From Candidatus Geocrenenecus dongiae (lineage in GTDB: Archaea; Thermoproteota; Nitrososphaeria_A; Caldarchaeales; Wolframiiraptoraceae), in the NCBI GenBank assembly GCA_023267855.1, contig JALNLN010000005.1, forward strand, positions 21,558 to 85,557: 64,000 nt of DNA, in the 5' to 3' direction. Below the pieces are notes generated by a model. It was not told the origin of the DNA and did no database searches. It saw only the letters and a list, made by a program, of their open reading frames with translations. The position numbers and the translations under genes are program-made. This document shows, in pieces, positions 45,113-52,898 of the stretch. Every line of letters begins with the position of its first letter. Positions within the stretch are counted from its first letter, which is position 1.

Positions 45113-45807
45113 GCATTCCTAAACCTGTCATAGAACTCATAAACTTAAAGAAGGTATATTACTCAAACAGCATTCCTACACCTGCACTTAGAGGAATAAA
45201 TCTAAAGATACTTGAAGGAGAGTTTACATCAATTGTTGGCCCGTCAGGCAGTGGTAAATCAACACTACTAAATATGATTGGAGCTCTGGATAGACCGACA
45301 GAGGGAAAAGTCTTGATAGATGGTGTAGATATATCTAAGCTATCAGACGATGAGTTAGCTGAACTTAGAAATAGGAAGATAGGTTTCGTGTTCCAAGCAT
45401 ACAACCTACTCTCAAGAATAACAGTTCTAAGAAATGTAGAATTACCGTTGATAGTACGTGGAATCCAAGCATCTGAAAGAAGGATCATGGCCTTGAAGGC
45501 GCTAGAAGAAGTTGGATTGAGAGATGCTGCTTACAAGAAGCCTACACAGCTTAGTGGAGGAGAACAGCAACGTGTAGCTATAGCTAGAGCATTAGTTACA
45601 GATCCGAAAATAATCTTAGCTGATGAACCTACAGGGAACCTCGATTCAGCTAACGCTAGAATAGTAGTCGAAATCTTTAGGAGGCTTAACGAGAAGGGTA
45701 GAACAATAATCATGGTTACACATAACATGGAGCTCGCCAGATATTCAAAGAGGATAATATATTTGAGGGACGGACTTATAGAGAGAGAAGAAGAGGTGAA
45801 TACATGA
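45109..45807 (+). CDS. ABC transporter ATP-binding protein (MacB/LolD type)
   Basis: A 232-residue ATPase of the MacB/LolD class. Walker A is GPSGSGKST, the Q-loop is VFQAYNLLSRITVLRNVELPL, the signature is LSGGEQQRVAIARAL and Walker B is IILADEPTGNLD. These ATPases drive mechanotransmission through FtsX-like permeases rather than classical transport. It is overlapped by the TetR gene and by the secreted-protein gene that follows, and the matching permease is two genes downstream. Confidence 0.94.
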   Translation: MSIPKPVIELINLKKVYYSNSIPTPALRGINLKILEGEFTSIVGPSGSGKSTLLNMIGALDRPTEGKVLIDGVDISKLSDDELAELRNRKIGFVFQAYNLLSRITVLRNVELPLIVRGIQASERRIMALKALEEVGLRDAAYKKPTQLSGGEQQRVAIARALVTDPKIILADEPTGNLDSANARIVVEIFRRLNEKGRTIIMVTHNMELARYSKRIIYLRDGLIEREEEVNT

Positions 45808-47816
45808 ACAGGACGCTCTATATGATAGCGTTAATACTGGTTGCGTCTCTACTGCTTCCCACATACATAACCACAATCCATGCCGATGGAAGCGGTATAG
45901 AGATATTAGACTATTACTGGGGTCGTCTAGGAGAGAGATGGGCAGTAGTTCCAGGAGACATAGACGCAAAGCTTACATTAGTAATTCTTAACAAAGAAGA
46001 TACAACTATCTGTGGTTTAAAAGCATACATCTATGAAGTGGGCAGAGATGTACCATACCCATTCTACGATAAACATGGTGAACGTGTCATCAAGAGCTAC
46101 TATGAAGGATACATACGTGTCGGAGAAGCAAGGTCGATAGAATTCGATGTTTCAGTAGTTCCAGAAGCGTCTCCTGGAACATATGACGTTAATGTATATT
46201 TTGAGTATATGGATTGTGAAGATCCAGACTATCCTATACTTTCACATCGCACCAGATTGAAATTGAAGGTATGGGATCTACCTAGAATAGACATAATAGA
46301 TTCTAAGTGGACTGAGCAAGATGGGTCTCCAACATATGCTGGTCCTGGAGATAATGCTAAGTTTCTTACCTTAACATTTTATGTACCTAGATACTATGCG
46401 GTACTCAATCCCAAAGCTACACTCTATCTCTCAGAGTACTTTATGAATCTTACAGGTGGAAACGTTGTCGAGGAATTTCTTTCAGGACAGATACAGGGTG
46501 GGGGTACATTCACAATACGATTCGGATTAAACATATCTCCAAACACACCTACAGGTACACATACACTAAAACTTGTATTAACTTACTATGATAAATGGTT
46601 TAGTCAGATAAGACAAGAGATCAATGTTCCAGTAAAGATCACTGGACGAGGCGAAATTGATATAGACTTAAGAGGTTTCGTCATGAACGCTGGTTCAACT
46701 CAGCTTCTAGATATAGTTATCAAGAATAAAGGCTCAGCTCCAATATACGATATAAAGGCTAGAGCAATCTCGGAGGGAGGAGTAATAGTAATCTCTGAAA
46801 TAACGAAAGATGTTGATGTACTTTATCCTGGAGAATCATTTACATTTAGACCAGTTGTCTTCGCTCCTCCTACAATTCCTGAAAGCTCATACTCAACAAC
46901 AATAACAGTAAGCTACATAGATTCTTCGGGAGTAAAAAGATCTGAGACTAGAGGTGTAGGGATATATGTTAGGTCTCCTCCAGCGATGAGTTTAACTACA
47001 TATGTAAAAGGAGAAGAATTAGTAGCGTCCAAGAAGAGTAGGATAACGGTGGTCTTGAAGAATCTCTATGATTCCAGTATAACTGATGTTAAAACTCTTA
47101 TTACACTTAAGGGGCTGCCTATAACAATAATTGAAGGAGAACAGACGTCCTATTTCCCAGAATTAAAAGCTAATGGAGAAGCGCCAATAAACCTTGTCTT
47201 ACTAGTATCTCCTAGAGCAGAAGAATCTGTTTATGAAGGTACTTTAACTGTAACCTATAGAGACCCGTACGGTCAAATTAAGACTGAGACCCTCTCAGTA
47301 CCTTTAGTGATAAAAGGTCTTCTAAGAATATCATTTAAGCAAGTTCAGATAGGTGCTTCAACAGTTTATCCGGGATCAATTGTAGACGTTCTTGGAGAAA
47401 TACTTAATGCTGGAACAATAACAGCGAGACTTACAGATGTACGGCTTGAGCTCCAAGAACCATTCTTCGAAACACAGTTCTCAAGATACTATATTGGAGA
47501 TATATCACCATACTCTACATCATCATTCACATTATCCTTCGGGATATCTGAGAACGCTAAACCTGGAAGGTACATGATAACGTTGGTGGCTGAATGTGAA
47601 AATACGTTTGGAGAGAAGGTGGAAGTGAAACAACCGATAGTAGTTGAAGTTGTAGAGAAACCAGTTCAAACCAGTATAACTTCTGGAGGTTCTCAAAAAT
47701 TACTACTGTCCTTCTCAGACATGCTTATACTAACAACTATTTCTCTGGTGGCGATAGTGTTAGTAGTAGTTCTCATTAGACGTTCTAGGAGGAGGAAGAA
47801 GATTGAAGCTACTTGA
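45804..47816 (+). CDS. Membrane-anchored extracellular protein with repeated Ig-like domains, ABC-associated
   Basis: A 670-residue exported protein. A signal peptide (LYMIALILVASLLLPTYITT) is followed by an extracellular part built of several beta-sandwich repeats, each with phrases like NKGSAPIYDIKARA and PGTYDVNVYFEYMD (COG1361/CARDB-like). A single C-terminal helix (LILTTISLVAIVLVVVLI) ends in the basic anchor RRSRRRKK. It lies between ATPase and permease of one operon and overlaps both, so it is probably the extracellular partner of this MacB-type system, loosely analogous to MacA. The function is inferred from position. Confidence 0.8.
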   Translation: MNRTLYMIALILVASLLLPTYITTIHADGSGIEILDYYWGRLGERWAVVPGDIDAKLTLVILNKEDTTICGLKAYIYEVGRDVPYPFYDKHGERVIKSYYEGYIRVGEARSIEFDVSVVPEASPGTYDVNVYFEYMDCEDPDYPILSHRTRLKLKVWDLPRIDIIDSKWTEQDGSPTYAGPGDNAKFLTLTFYVPRYYAVLNPKATLYLSEYFMNLTGGNVVEEFLSGQIQGGGTFTIRFGLNISPNTPTGTHTLKLVLTYYDKWFSQIRQEINVPVKITGRGEIDIDLRGFVMNAGSTQLLDIVIKNKGSAPIYDIKARAISEGGVIVISEITKDVDVLYPGESFTFRPVVFAPPTIPESSYSTTITVSYIDSSGVKRSETRGVGIYVRSPPAMSLTTYVKGEELVASKKSRITVVLKNLYDSSITDVKTLITLKGLPITIIEGEQTSYFPELKANGEAPINLVLLVSPRAEESVYEGTLTVTYRDPYGQIKTETLSVPLVIKGLLRISFKQVQIGASTVYPGSIVDVLGEILNAGTITARLTDVRLELQEPFFETQFSRYYIGDISPYSTSSFTLSFGISENAKPGRYMITLVAECENTFGEKVEVKQPIVVEVVEKPVQTSITSGGSQKLLLSFSDMLILTTISLVAIVLVVVLIRRSRRRKKIEAT

Positions 47817-49068
47817 CATAATAATTCTTTCTTTTTCAGCTCTAAAAGATAGAAAGCTTAGAACAATACTCACAATACTTGGAATGGTTGTTGGTCCAGC
47901 GGCATATGTTGCAGTTATATCTTCAACGGAAGGGATAAGCGAATCTATAATTGATAGCTTAAGAGGTTTAGGTGCAGAAAAAATATTCGTATGGAGGAGT
48001 GCTAGAGGAACATTAGATATCACAGATAAGATGGTTCAGGACATATCTAGAATAGAAGGTGTAAAATATGCTATACCCTTCTATGCTATAAGTGCAGGTC
48101 AAGTGAAAGCTAAAGGGAAAACTGTAGATCTTAATCCAGCTGAAACATACTCAGTATTAGCAATGGATTTTAAAGACATAGATAAGATATTTCCAAACAT
48201 AAAATTGAGAGAAGGTACAGTCCCTCCAGCTGGAGATAACGTAGCGGTGATAGGGTCAAAAGTCTCCGAACCTGATTCAAGTGATCTACCAAGAATAAAC
48301 TTAGGAGATGCGATAACAATAATTAAATATGATCCCTCAGGTCACACTAAAAGTTCCTCAACTATAGTAGTAGGAATACTAGACTACTATGGACAATCAT
48401 TCTTCTATAACCCCGATCTACTAATCTTTATTTCTAGAGAAGCTGGAAAAAGACTTGTTGGTGGAAAAAGTTATGCAGGGATATTCGTTGTAGCTGAAGA
48501 CCGGTCTATAGTAGATTATGTAGAGAACAAGATTAAAGAAAGGTATGGTGGAGATGTGATAGTAATTTCTACTAAAACTGTTTTACAAACAGTTCAATCT
48601 GTAGCTACACTGCTCTCCTTCTTTCTAGCATCTATGTCTTCCATGTCATTGATAGTTGCTTTCCTAGCAATAATGGCCACAATGTTTACAGCTGTAACAG
48701 AGAGGATAAGAGAGATAGGTTTACTCAAAGCTTTAGGCTTCAAGACAAGACATGTATTAATGATGTTCTTAATGGAGGCGGGGTTAATCGGGTTGATAGG
48801 AGGAGTTATAGGAGTTCTCGTAGGTGCTCTTGGAGCATATATACTCGCTCAACCTTCACCAACAATCGAGGCTCCTGAAGCTGGGGTAACGCATATAAGA
48901 GGTCAGCTAGGATTCTCAGCACTAGGAATATACTATGTACCAAAGATAACGCCAGAACTAATCTTAACAGCGATAGTGATAGCTTTCATGGTTGGTATAC
49001 TTGCGGGAATAATACCTGCATGGAGAGCAGCAAAATATACGCCGGTAGAAGCTCTTAGGAGAGAATAA
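47803..49068 (+). CDS. MacB/FtsX-like ABC permease
   Basis: A 421-residue permease with the MacB layout: one N-terminal helix, a periplasm-type domain (about residues 45-255, including VIGSKVSEPDSSDLPRINLGD) and three C-terminal helices with TAVTERIREIGLLKALGF, the coupling segment, ending in PAWRAAKYTPVEALRRE. It starts at a TTG preceded by GGAGGAGG and overlaps the preceding gene by 14 bases. With the ATPase and the exported protein it forms a TetR-controlled export or envelope-remodelling system. Confidence 0.9.
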   Translation: MKLLDIIILSFSALKDRKLRTILTILGMVVGPAAYVAVISSTEGISESIIDSLRGLGAEKIFVWRSARGTLDITDKMVQDISRIEGVKYAIPFYAISAGQVKAKGKTVDLNPAETYSVLAMDFKDIDKIFPNIKLREGTVPPAGDNVAVIGSKVSEPDSSDLPRINLGDAITIIKYDPSGHTKSSSTIVVGILDYYGQSFFYNPDLLIFISREAGKRLVGGKSYAGIFVVAEDRSIVDYVENKIKERYGGDVIVISTKTVLQTVQSVATLLSFFLASMSSMSLIVAFLAIMATMFTAVTERIREIGLLKALGFKTRHVLMMFLMEAGLIGLIGGVIGVLVGALGAYILAQPSPTIEAPEAGVTHIRGQLGFSALGIYYVPKITPELILTAIVIAFMVGILAGIIPAWRAAKYTPVEALRRE

Positions 49069-49104
49069 AATATATTGTTTCAAGTTACGATCATGTTATC
49101 TTGA

Positions 49105-49165
49105 TTATCAGATAAACCCTGCCATCTTCATCCTCAACGTCAGATACGGCCGCATTCATCACCAA
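49105..49165 (-). ncRNA. C/D box sRNA, second
   Basis: On the minus strand: C box GTGATGA (49162-49156), 12-nt guide (49155-49144), D' box CTGA (49143-49140), 5-nt spacer, C' box AGGATGA (49134-49128, one mismatch to RUGAUGA), guide of up to 16 nt, D box CTGA (49111-49108). This is the standard archaeal order and spacing. I found no convincing partner in the 23S rRNA or tRNAs of the window; the 16S rRNA, which is not here, is the natural place to look. The ends are estimated. Confidence 0.82.
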
Positions 49166-49249
49166 AAACAAATAGAAGCTTCCCTAGAAATAAATGTATC
49201 CAGCAAAAAACATTAACTTAAATTCCAGGAGAGAGCAATATTCATAGGA

Positions 49250-49999
49250 TTGAACTTAATCTTCATAGGTACAGCTGGATGCGGTAAAACTTCTCTAACA
49301 TACACTTTCGGGGAATGGTTGAGAGAAGAACTAGATGCTAGAGTCTCCTACATAAATCTAGATCCAGGCGTACATCAACTACAATACATAACCTCATACG
49401 ATGTTAGAGAGATAGTAACTGTAGATGAACTTCTACAAAAAGGGTTTGGACCGAATGGAGCGATGATTAGAGCAGCAGAGATAATTGAAGAAAGATTAAG
49501 CGAGATCGTGTGGAAAGTCAATTCTATACAATCAGATTTTAAGCTTATAGATACTCCTGGACAGATGGAGCTCTTCTTATTCAGATCTATGGGACCTAGA
49601 TTCGTAGAAGAAATTGGAAGAAACTCAACTACAGTTGCAATCTACATTATGGATCCTGTTCTATCATCTTCCCCAATAGATCTGGTAGTCTCTCTAATGC
49701 TTCCTCTAATAACAAGATTTAGACTTAAGATCCCAGTAGTCTCCGTAGTAAATAAGTCTGATCTAAGGGAAGTAGAACAGATGGAGAAGTATTTGATGGA
49801 CACGGATTTTCTTAGAAAAGATCTAGCTACGAAAGATCTTGGAATAATAGTAGATTTGTCGATGAGGTGCATAGAGATAATTGATGAGTTCTCTAAAAAC
49901 TTTAGAGTAGTTAAAGTGTCGGCGAAGACGGGAGAAGGAATGAGCGATCTCTACACACTAATACATGAAGCGATATGTGAATGTGGCGACCTAATGTAA
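49250..49999 (+). CDS. GPN-loop GTPase
   Basis: A 249-residue GTPase of the XAB1/GPN family. The P-loop is GTAGCGKTS (residues about 7-15), the diagnostic Gly-Pro-Asn is at 67-69 in GFGPNGAM, LIDTPGQMELF is the switch II region and VVNKSDL the guanine-specificity motif. Eukaryotic relatives assist RNA polymerase II assembly; archaeal ones are homodimers of less certain function. The start is TTG 49250, with GGAGAGAG about 15 bases upstream. The distance is long, so the start could be slightly different. Confidence 0.92.
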   Translation: MNLIFIGTAGCGKTSLTYTFGEWLREELDARVSYINLDPGVHQLQYITSYDVREIVTVDELLQKGFGPNGAMIRAAEIIEERLSEIVWKVNSIQSDFKLIDTPGQMELFLFRSMGPRFVEEIGRNSTTVAIYIMDPVLSSSPIDLVVSLMLPLITRFRLKIPVVSVVNKSDLREVEQMEKYLMDTDFLRKDLATKDLGIIVDLSMRCIEIIDEFSKNFRVVKVSAKTGEGMSDLYTLIHEAICECGDLM

Positions 50000-50039
50000 C
50001 ATGTAGAACATATACAACCATACTCTATGGATTTCCAAC

Positions 50040-51257
50040 TTAGTGTATTCTTGATCCTCTATCTGGTCCAAAATGACCTATACTCGTCTGAACTATAACA
50101 CTCCTTAACCCTCTATCTTCAAGCTTCTTCTTCACGTTGAGCATCTCTTCTACTGTCGGCCTTTTGAGATCTCTCCTTCTAAAAGATGGAAAGTAATCTA
50201 GAACTGTAACTTGGAGATCTCTATCTATTGATGCAACTCTATCTCCGATCTCTTCTATTTCTTCTAAAGTCATCCATTCTCTATTGTATGCGAACCCTAC
50301 TCCTAGATAGACTTCCCCATGATAATTATCTAGAATGTATTTTATGATGTTCCAAGAATTTTCAAGATAGCTTCTAGCGAGCTCCCTATCTATTATTCCT
50401 GTAATCTTCATATAAGTTTCTAGCCTAGATGCTTTAGGCTCTACACCAATATTGTTACAGCCAGCCTCAACCAACTCATCTACATAGTCTTCTGTAAGTA
50501 TTGTTCCATTACTATCAAGATGAAGCCTCTTATCTGGATTCAGCCTCCTAGCCTCCTTGAAGAATTCTATGAGCCATCTCCTATTAAGTGTCGGCTCACC
50601 ACCACTCACAGCTACACCTCTCGTATCATACTTTCTAGAACATAGTGTAACTATCCTGGCTGCCTCTCTAGGAGTCATTGGTTCTGAAGAGTTATCGTAG
50701 GTTACGTGGTAGTTCTGGCATTGCGGGCATCTAAGATTACATCCAGCAACCCATATAGCCGCTTCAATATATCCTACTCCTACCTCCCACCAGGGTGTGC
50801 CTTTACCACCAACCCTATGTGGCTGTGGACCGTGAACTATTCTCAGAGGTTCAGTCTTCTCGGTACAAATTTCTATCTCCATACCTTCCTTCACAGCTGT
50901 TATACATGTTCTTTCAAGTCTTCCATTAATAATAACACTACAAGCCCAGCATCCTCCTATATTACATGGTGAGGATAGATTACGTGAACCAGGTTTACCG
51001 AACACCACCCCTAACCTCTCTAAAACTTCTTTCACAGTTGAAGGATAGATTACACTATACGTTACACCTTCCACACGTATCTTTACATATTTTTCTTCAA
51101 CATCTATTATTCTCATTTTCCTTGCATTGTATGGGCAGGCCCAGTAACATGAAAAACAACCTACACATTGATCTTGGTTCATACATCTATTAACGCTTAT
51201 ACAGAATCCACATTCTCTACAAGATTCTTTATCTACTTTGATTACTCTTCTCAGCAT
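50040..51257 (-). CDS. Radical SAM protein with N-terminal ferredoxin domains
   Basis: A 405-residue protein with an unusual domain order. Residues about 8-50 hold cysteine motifs CRECGFC, CMNQDQCVGCFSCYWAC for 4Fe-4S clusters. Residues about 60-140 contain SSPCNIGGCWACSVIINGRLERTC, which looks like a plant-type 2Fe-2S domain of the oxidoreductase class. From about 165 a radical SAM domain follows with CNLRCPQC (CxxxCxxC), GVAVSGGEPTLN and HLDSNGT, as in glycyl-radical activating or AMMECR-type enzymes. Last gene of a minus-strand operon with a DUF498 protein and a GNAT protein. The substrate is unknown. Confidence 0.85.
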   Translation of the reverse strand: MLRRVIKVDKESCRECGFCISVNRCMNQDQCVGCFSCYWACPYNARKMRIIDVEEKYVKIRVEGVTYSVIYPSTVKEVLERLGVVFGKPGSRNLSSPCNIGGCWACSVIINGRLERTCITAVKEGMEIEICTEKTEPLRIVHGPQPHRVGGKGTPWWEVGVGYIEAAIWVAGCNLRCPQCQNYHVTYDNSSEPMTPREAARIVTLCSRKYDTRGVAVSGGEPTLNRRWLIEFFKEARRLNPDKRLHLDSNGTILTEDYVDELVEAGCNNIGVEPKASRLETYMKITGIIDRELARSYLENSWNIIKYILDNYHGEVYLGVGFAYNREWMTLEEIEEIGDRVASIDRDLQVTVLDYFPSFRRRDLKRPTVEEMLNVKKKLEDRGLRSVIVQTSIGHFGPDRGSRIH

Positions 51258-51282
51258 GTATCTTCAACCCATATTTTGCTCT

Positions 51283-51633
51283 TCAGCATGTTAAGTGGAA
51301 TGCTCCACAAACTCTAAATCCCTTCTCTAATAGTTCATTATATTTTCTCCACGCATTTCTTGTGTTCTCTACAATTACCTTCACATTCTTTTCCTCGAAC
51401 TTATCGATAACCTCTCTAGAAACATCTATACGTCCAAAGTACCCTGTTCCTAGTACTAGGTAGTCTATGTCTTCTTCAAGTACCTCCACTAAATCTGCTA
51501 GTTCAATTTTATGCCCCTCTCTTCTCCACCAATTCGTTATTAATTTATCTGGAAGTATTATTAGATCTCTACTATATGTTACGCCATTAACGACTATGTA
51601 TCCGAAACCGTAGCTCTCTATCTTGTAGACCAT
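51283..51633 (-). CDS. Mth938-like (DUF498) protein
   Basis: A 116-residue protein of the Mth938/DUF498 family, which includes the mitochondrial complex I assembly factor NDUFAF3. Characteristic parts are IESYGFGYIVVNGVTYSRDLIILPD and DYLVLGTGYFGRIDVSREVIDKF, with AFHLTC at the end. The molecular function of prokaryotic members is unknown. The gaps to the GNAT gene (36 bases) and the radical SAM gene (25 bases) point to one operon. Confidence 0.85.
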   Translation of the reverse strand: MVYKIESYGFGYIVVNGVTYSRDLIILPDKLITNWWRREGHKIELADLVEVLEEDIDYLVLGTGYFGRIDVSREVIDKFEEKNVKVIVENTRNAWRKYNELLEKGFRVCGAFHLTC

Positions 51634-51669
51634 CCCGAAGTATAGTATAGAAGATCGTAGATATATTTG

Positions 51670-52110
51670 TTAAAGTTTCTTAAAAGCTTCATAAGCATCC
51701 CTACCTAAACCGTAGTAGTTTTTAATCAATCTCGAGATTCTGTACCCCCTCTTTAGGTAGAATTCTACGGCCGTCTTATTACTTACCTCAACCTGTAGTA
51801 TTATCTTCTCTATATTCATCTTCTCCACTTCTTTCTCTAATGTTTTTAGTAAGTTAGATCCAATCCCCATATTTCTGTAAGCTTTACGTACATTTATCGT
51901 GAGTATGGTGCATTCTCTACTGTGATAAGTAGCTAGAATAAAACCAGCTATCACGTTATCTACCACAGCTTTCAGAAACACTGTATTCTTCTTCTCCAAC
52001 ACATATTCAAATAAGTATTTTGGGTAAGCGTCTTCTCCAAAACATTCTAACTCTATCTCATATATTGTTTCCAAGTCTTCTCTGCTGACCGGCAGTATCT
52101 TTACTTCCAC
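51670..52110 (-). CDS. GNAT-family N-acetyltransferase (RimI-like)
   Basis: A 146-residue acetyltransferase of the RimI type. The acetyl-CoA binding region is KAYRNMGIGSNLLKTLEKEVEKM (about residues 76-98), followed by VEVSNKTAVEFYLKRGYRISRLIKNYYGLGRDAY, which fits N-terminal protein acetylation. It starts at GTG 52110 with AAGGAGAG about seven bases upstream. The structured RNA at 52148-52288 ends only 37 bases ahead of this start, so the RNA may be its 5' leader. Confidence 0.88.
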   Translation of the reverse strand: MEVKILPVSREDLETIYEIELECFGEDAYPKYLFEYVLEKKNTVFLKAVVDNVIAGFILATYHSRECTILTINVRKAYRNMGIGSNLLKTLEKEVEKMNIEKIILQVEVSNKTAVEFYLKRGYRISRLIKNYYGLGRDAYEAFKKL

Positions 52111-52147
52111 AACTATACTCTCCTTAGTCTATTGAAGATTTAAAGAT

Positions 52148-52288
52148 GGGCTGTGGGGGCTTCTGTCGCTGGAGTCGATTAGTGTATGTTGCTGATGCCC
52201 CCTTGAGGTTCACTGGTCTCAGGCTTCTCCGGGTTCATTGAAGCCTTATCATAGACCTCTCCCCCAGTCAGGGGCCAGCCCACAGCCC
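52148..52288 (-). ncRNA. GC-rich structured RNA, unidentified; possible leader or independent ncRNA
   Basis: By hand count 82 of 140 bases are G or C, in a strongly AT-rich neighbourhood. The ends are complementary (GGGCTGTGGG with CCCACAGCCC, ten pairs). On the minus strand the interior can form CCCC-TGACT-GGGG, GGTCT/AGACC enclosing GGCTTC/GAAGCC, and GGGGGC/GCCCCC. A TATA-like CTATATAG at 52317-52324 fits minus-strand transcription starting just before the terminal stem. It matches none of SRP RNA, 5S, tRNA, RNase P or a canonical C/D sRNA. Strand and function are inference. Confidence 0.75.
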
Positions 52289-52305
52289 CTCCATCCAAAG
52301 TTAGA

Positions 52306-52572
52306 AGATACATCTACTATATAGATTATAGTAGATGTGGAGATAAAGAGTGGAATGGATTTTGCGATGATGAGGTTATTAAAGAAATTATTGAGGAAGT
52401 AGAGAAATATGGGAAGATCCGCCCAAACATCTATGTACTGTCAAGTGAAGAAATCTTCAATTTTATTGAGTTTTGTAGAAGACTATTAATAGAAGAATTT
52501 AGTGATGAAGCTGTCGAAAGAATATGTGAAATAGTGAAACCTGAAAAACTTGAGATGTTGGAGGAGGATTAA
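52306..52572 (+). pseudogene. Coding-like open frame without a start codon
   Basis: The frame from about 52306 to the TAA at 52570 is open for 88 codons and has native-looking acidic composition (for example NGFCDDEVIKEIIEEVEKYG and FCRRLLIEEFSDEAVERICE). No ATG, GTG or TTG occurs in frame until close to its end, and upstream it runs into the GC-rich RNA. It is best read as the remainder of a gene cut at its 5' end. Family unknown. Confidence 0.5.
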
Positions 52573-52898
52573 GCTAAACTAAAGTTCATGGAGAAAGATG
52601 AGGTATCCATTAATGACTACAATCTTATTTTTACTAGAGACATTACCGAAAAAGAAAGGTAGATGATTAGTTATGCTATAAATAAGCTTTATTTCATTCT
52701 TACATAAACCTCTTTTTTCTTTAATATATTTTTAGACAATCTTTAGTTACATCTTATTACTTCTCCATATAATAATATAATGGTTTCTCTAAGACTAGGA
52801 TAAGTTTAGGTTCAGGAAACAATTCAGGATCTTCAGCTACAGCCTGTCTTATACTGATTTCCTTTTCTACAACAATTTTAGATACAGTCTCTTATATC
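52573..52898. other. Gene-free stretch
   Basis: Only a 24-codon ATG frame at about 52588 (MEKDEVSINDYN...) is seen, too short to call. The rest is AT-rich sequence next to the end of the MFS-like gene. Probably more debris from the truncated gene upstream. Confidence 0.5.

Noticed and set aside
52148-52288. 5S rRNA or SRP RNA for the GC-rich RNA
   Set aside because: The minus strand contains GAACCCGGAGAAGCC, reminiscent of the 5S loop GAACCCGGAAGUUAAGCC, but the helix order, the extra CCCC/GGGG hairpin and the lack of the 5S helix IV/V pattern do not fit. The SRP domain IV motif is absent and the length is half that of archaeal SRP RNA.
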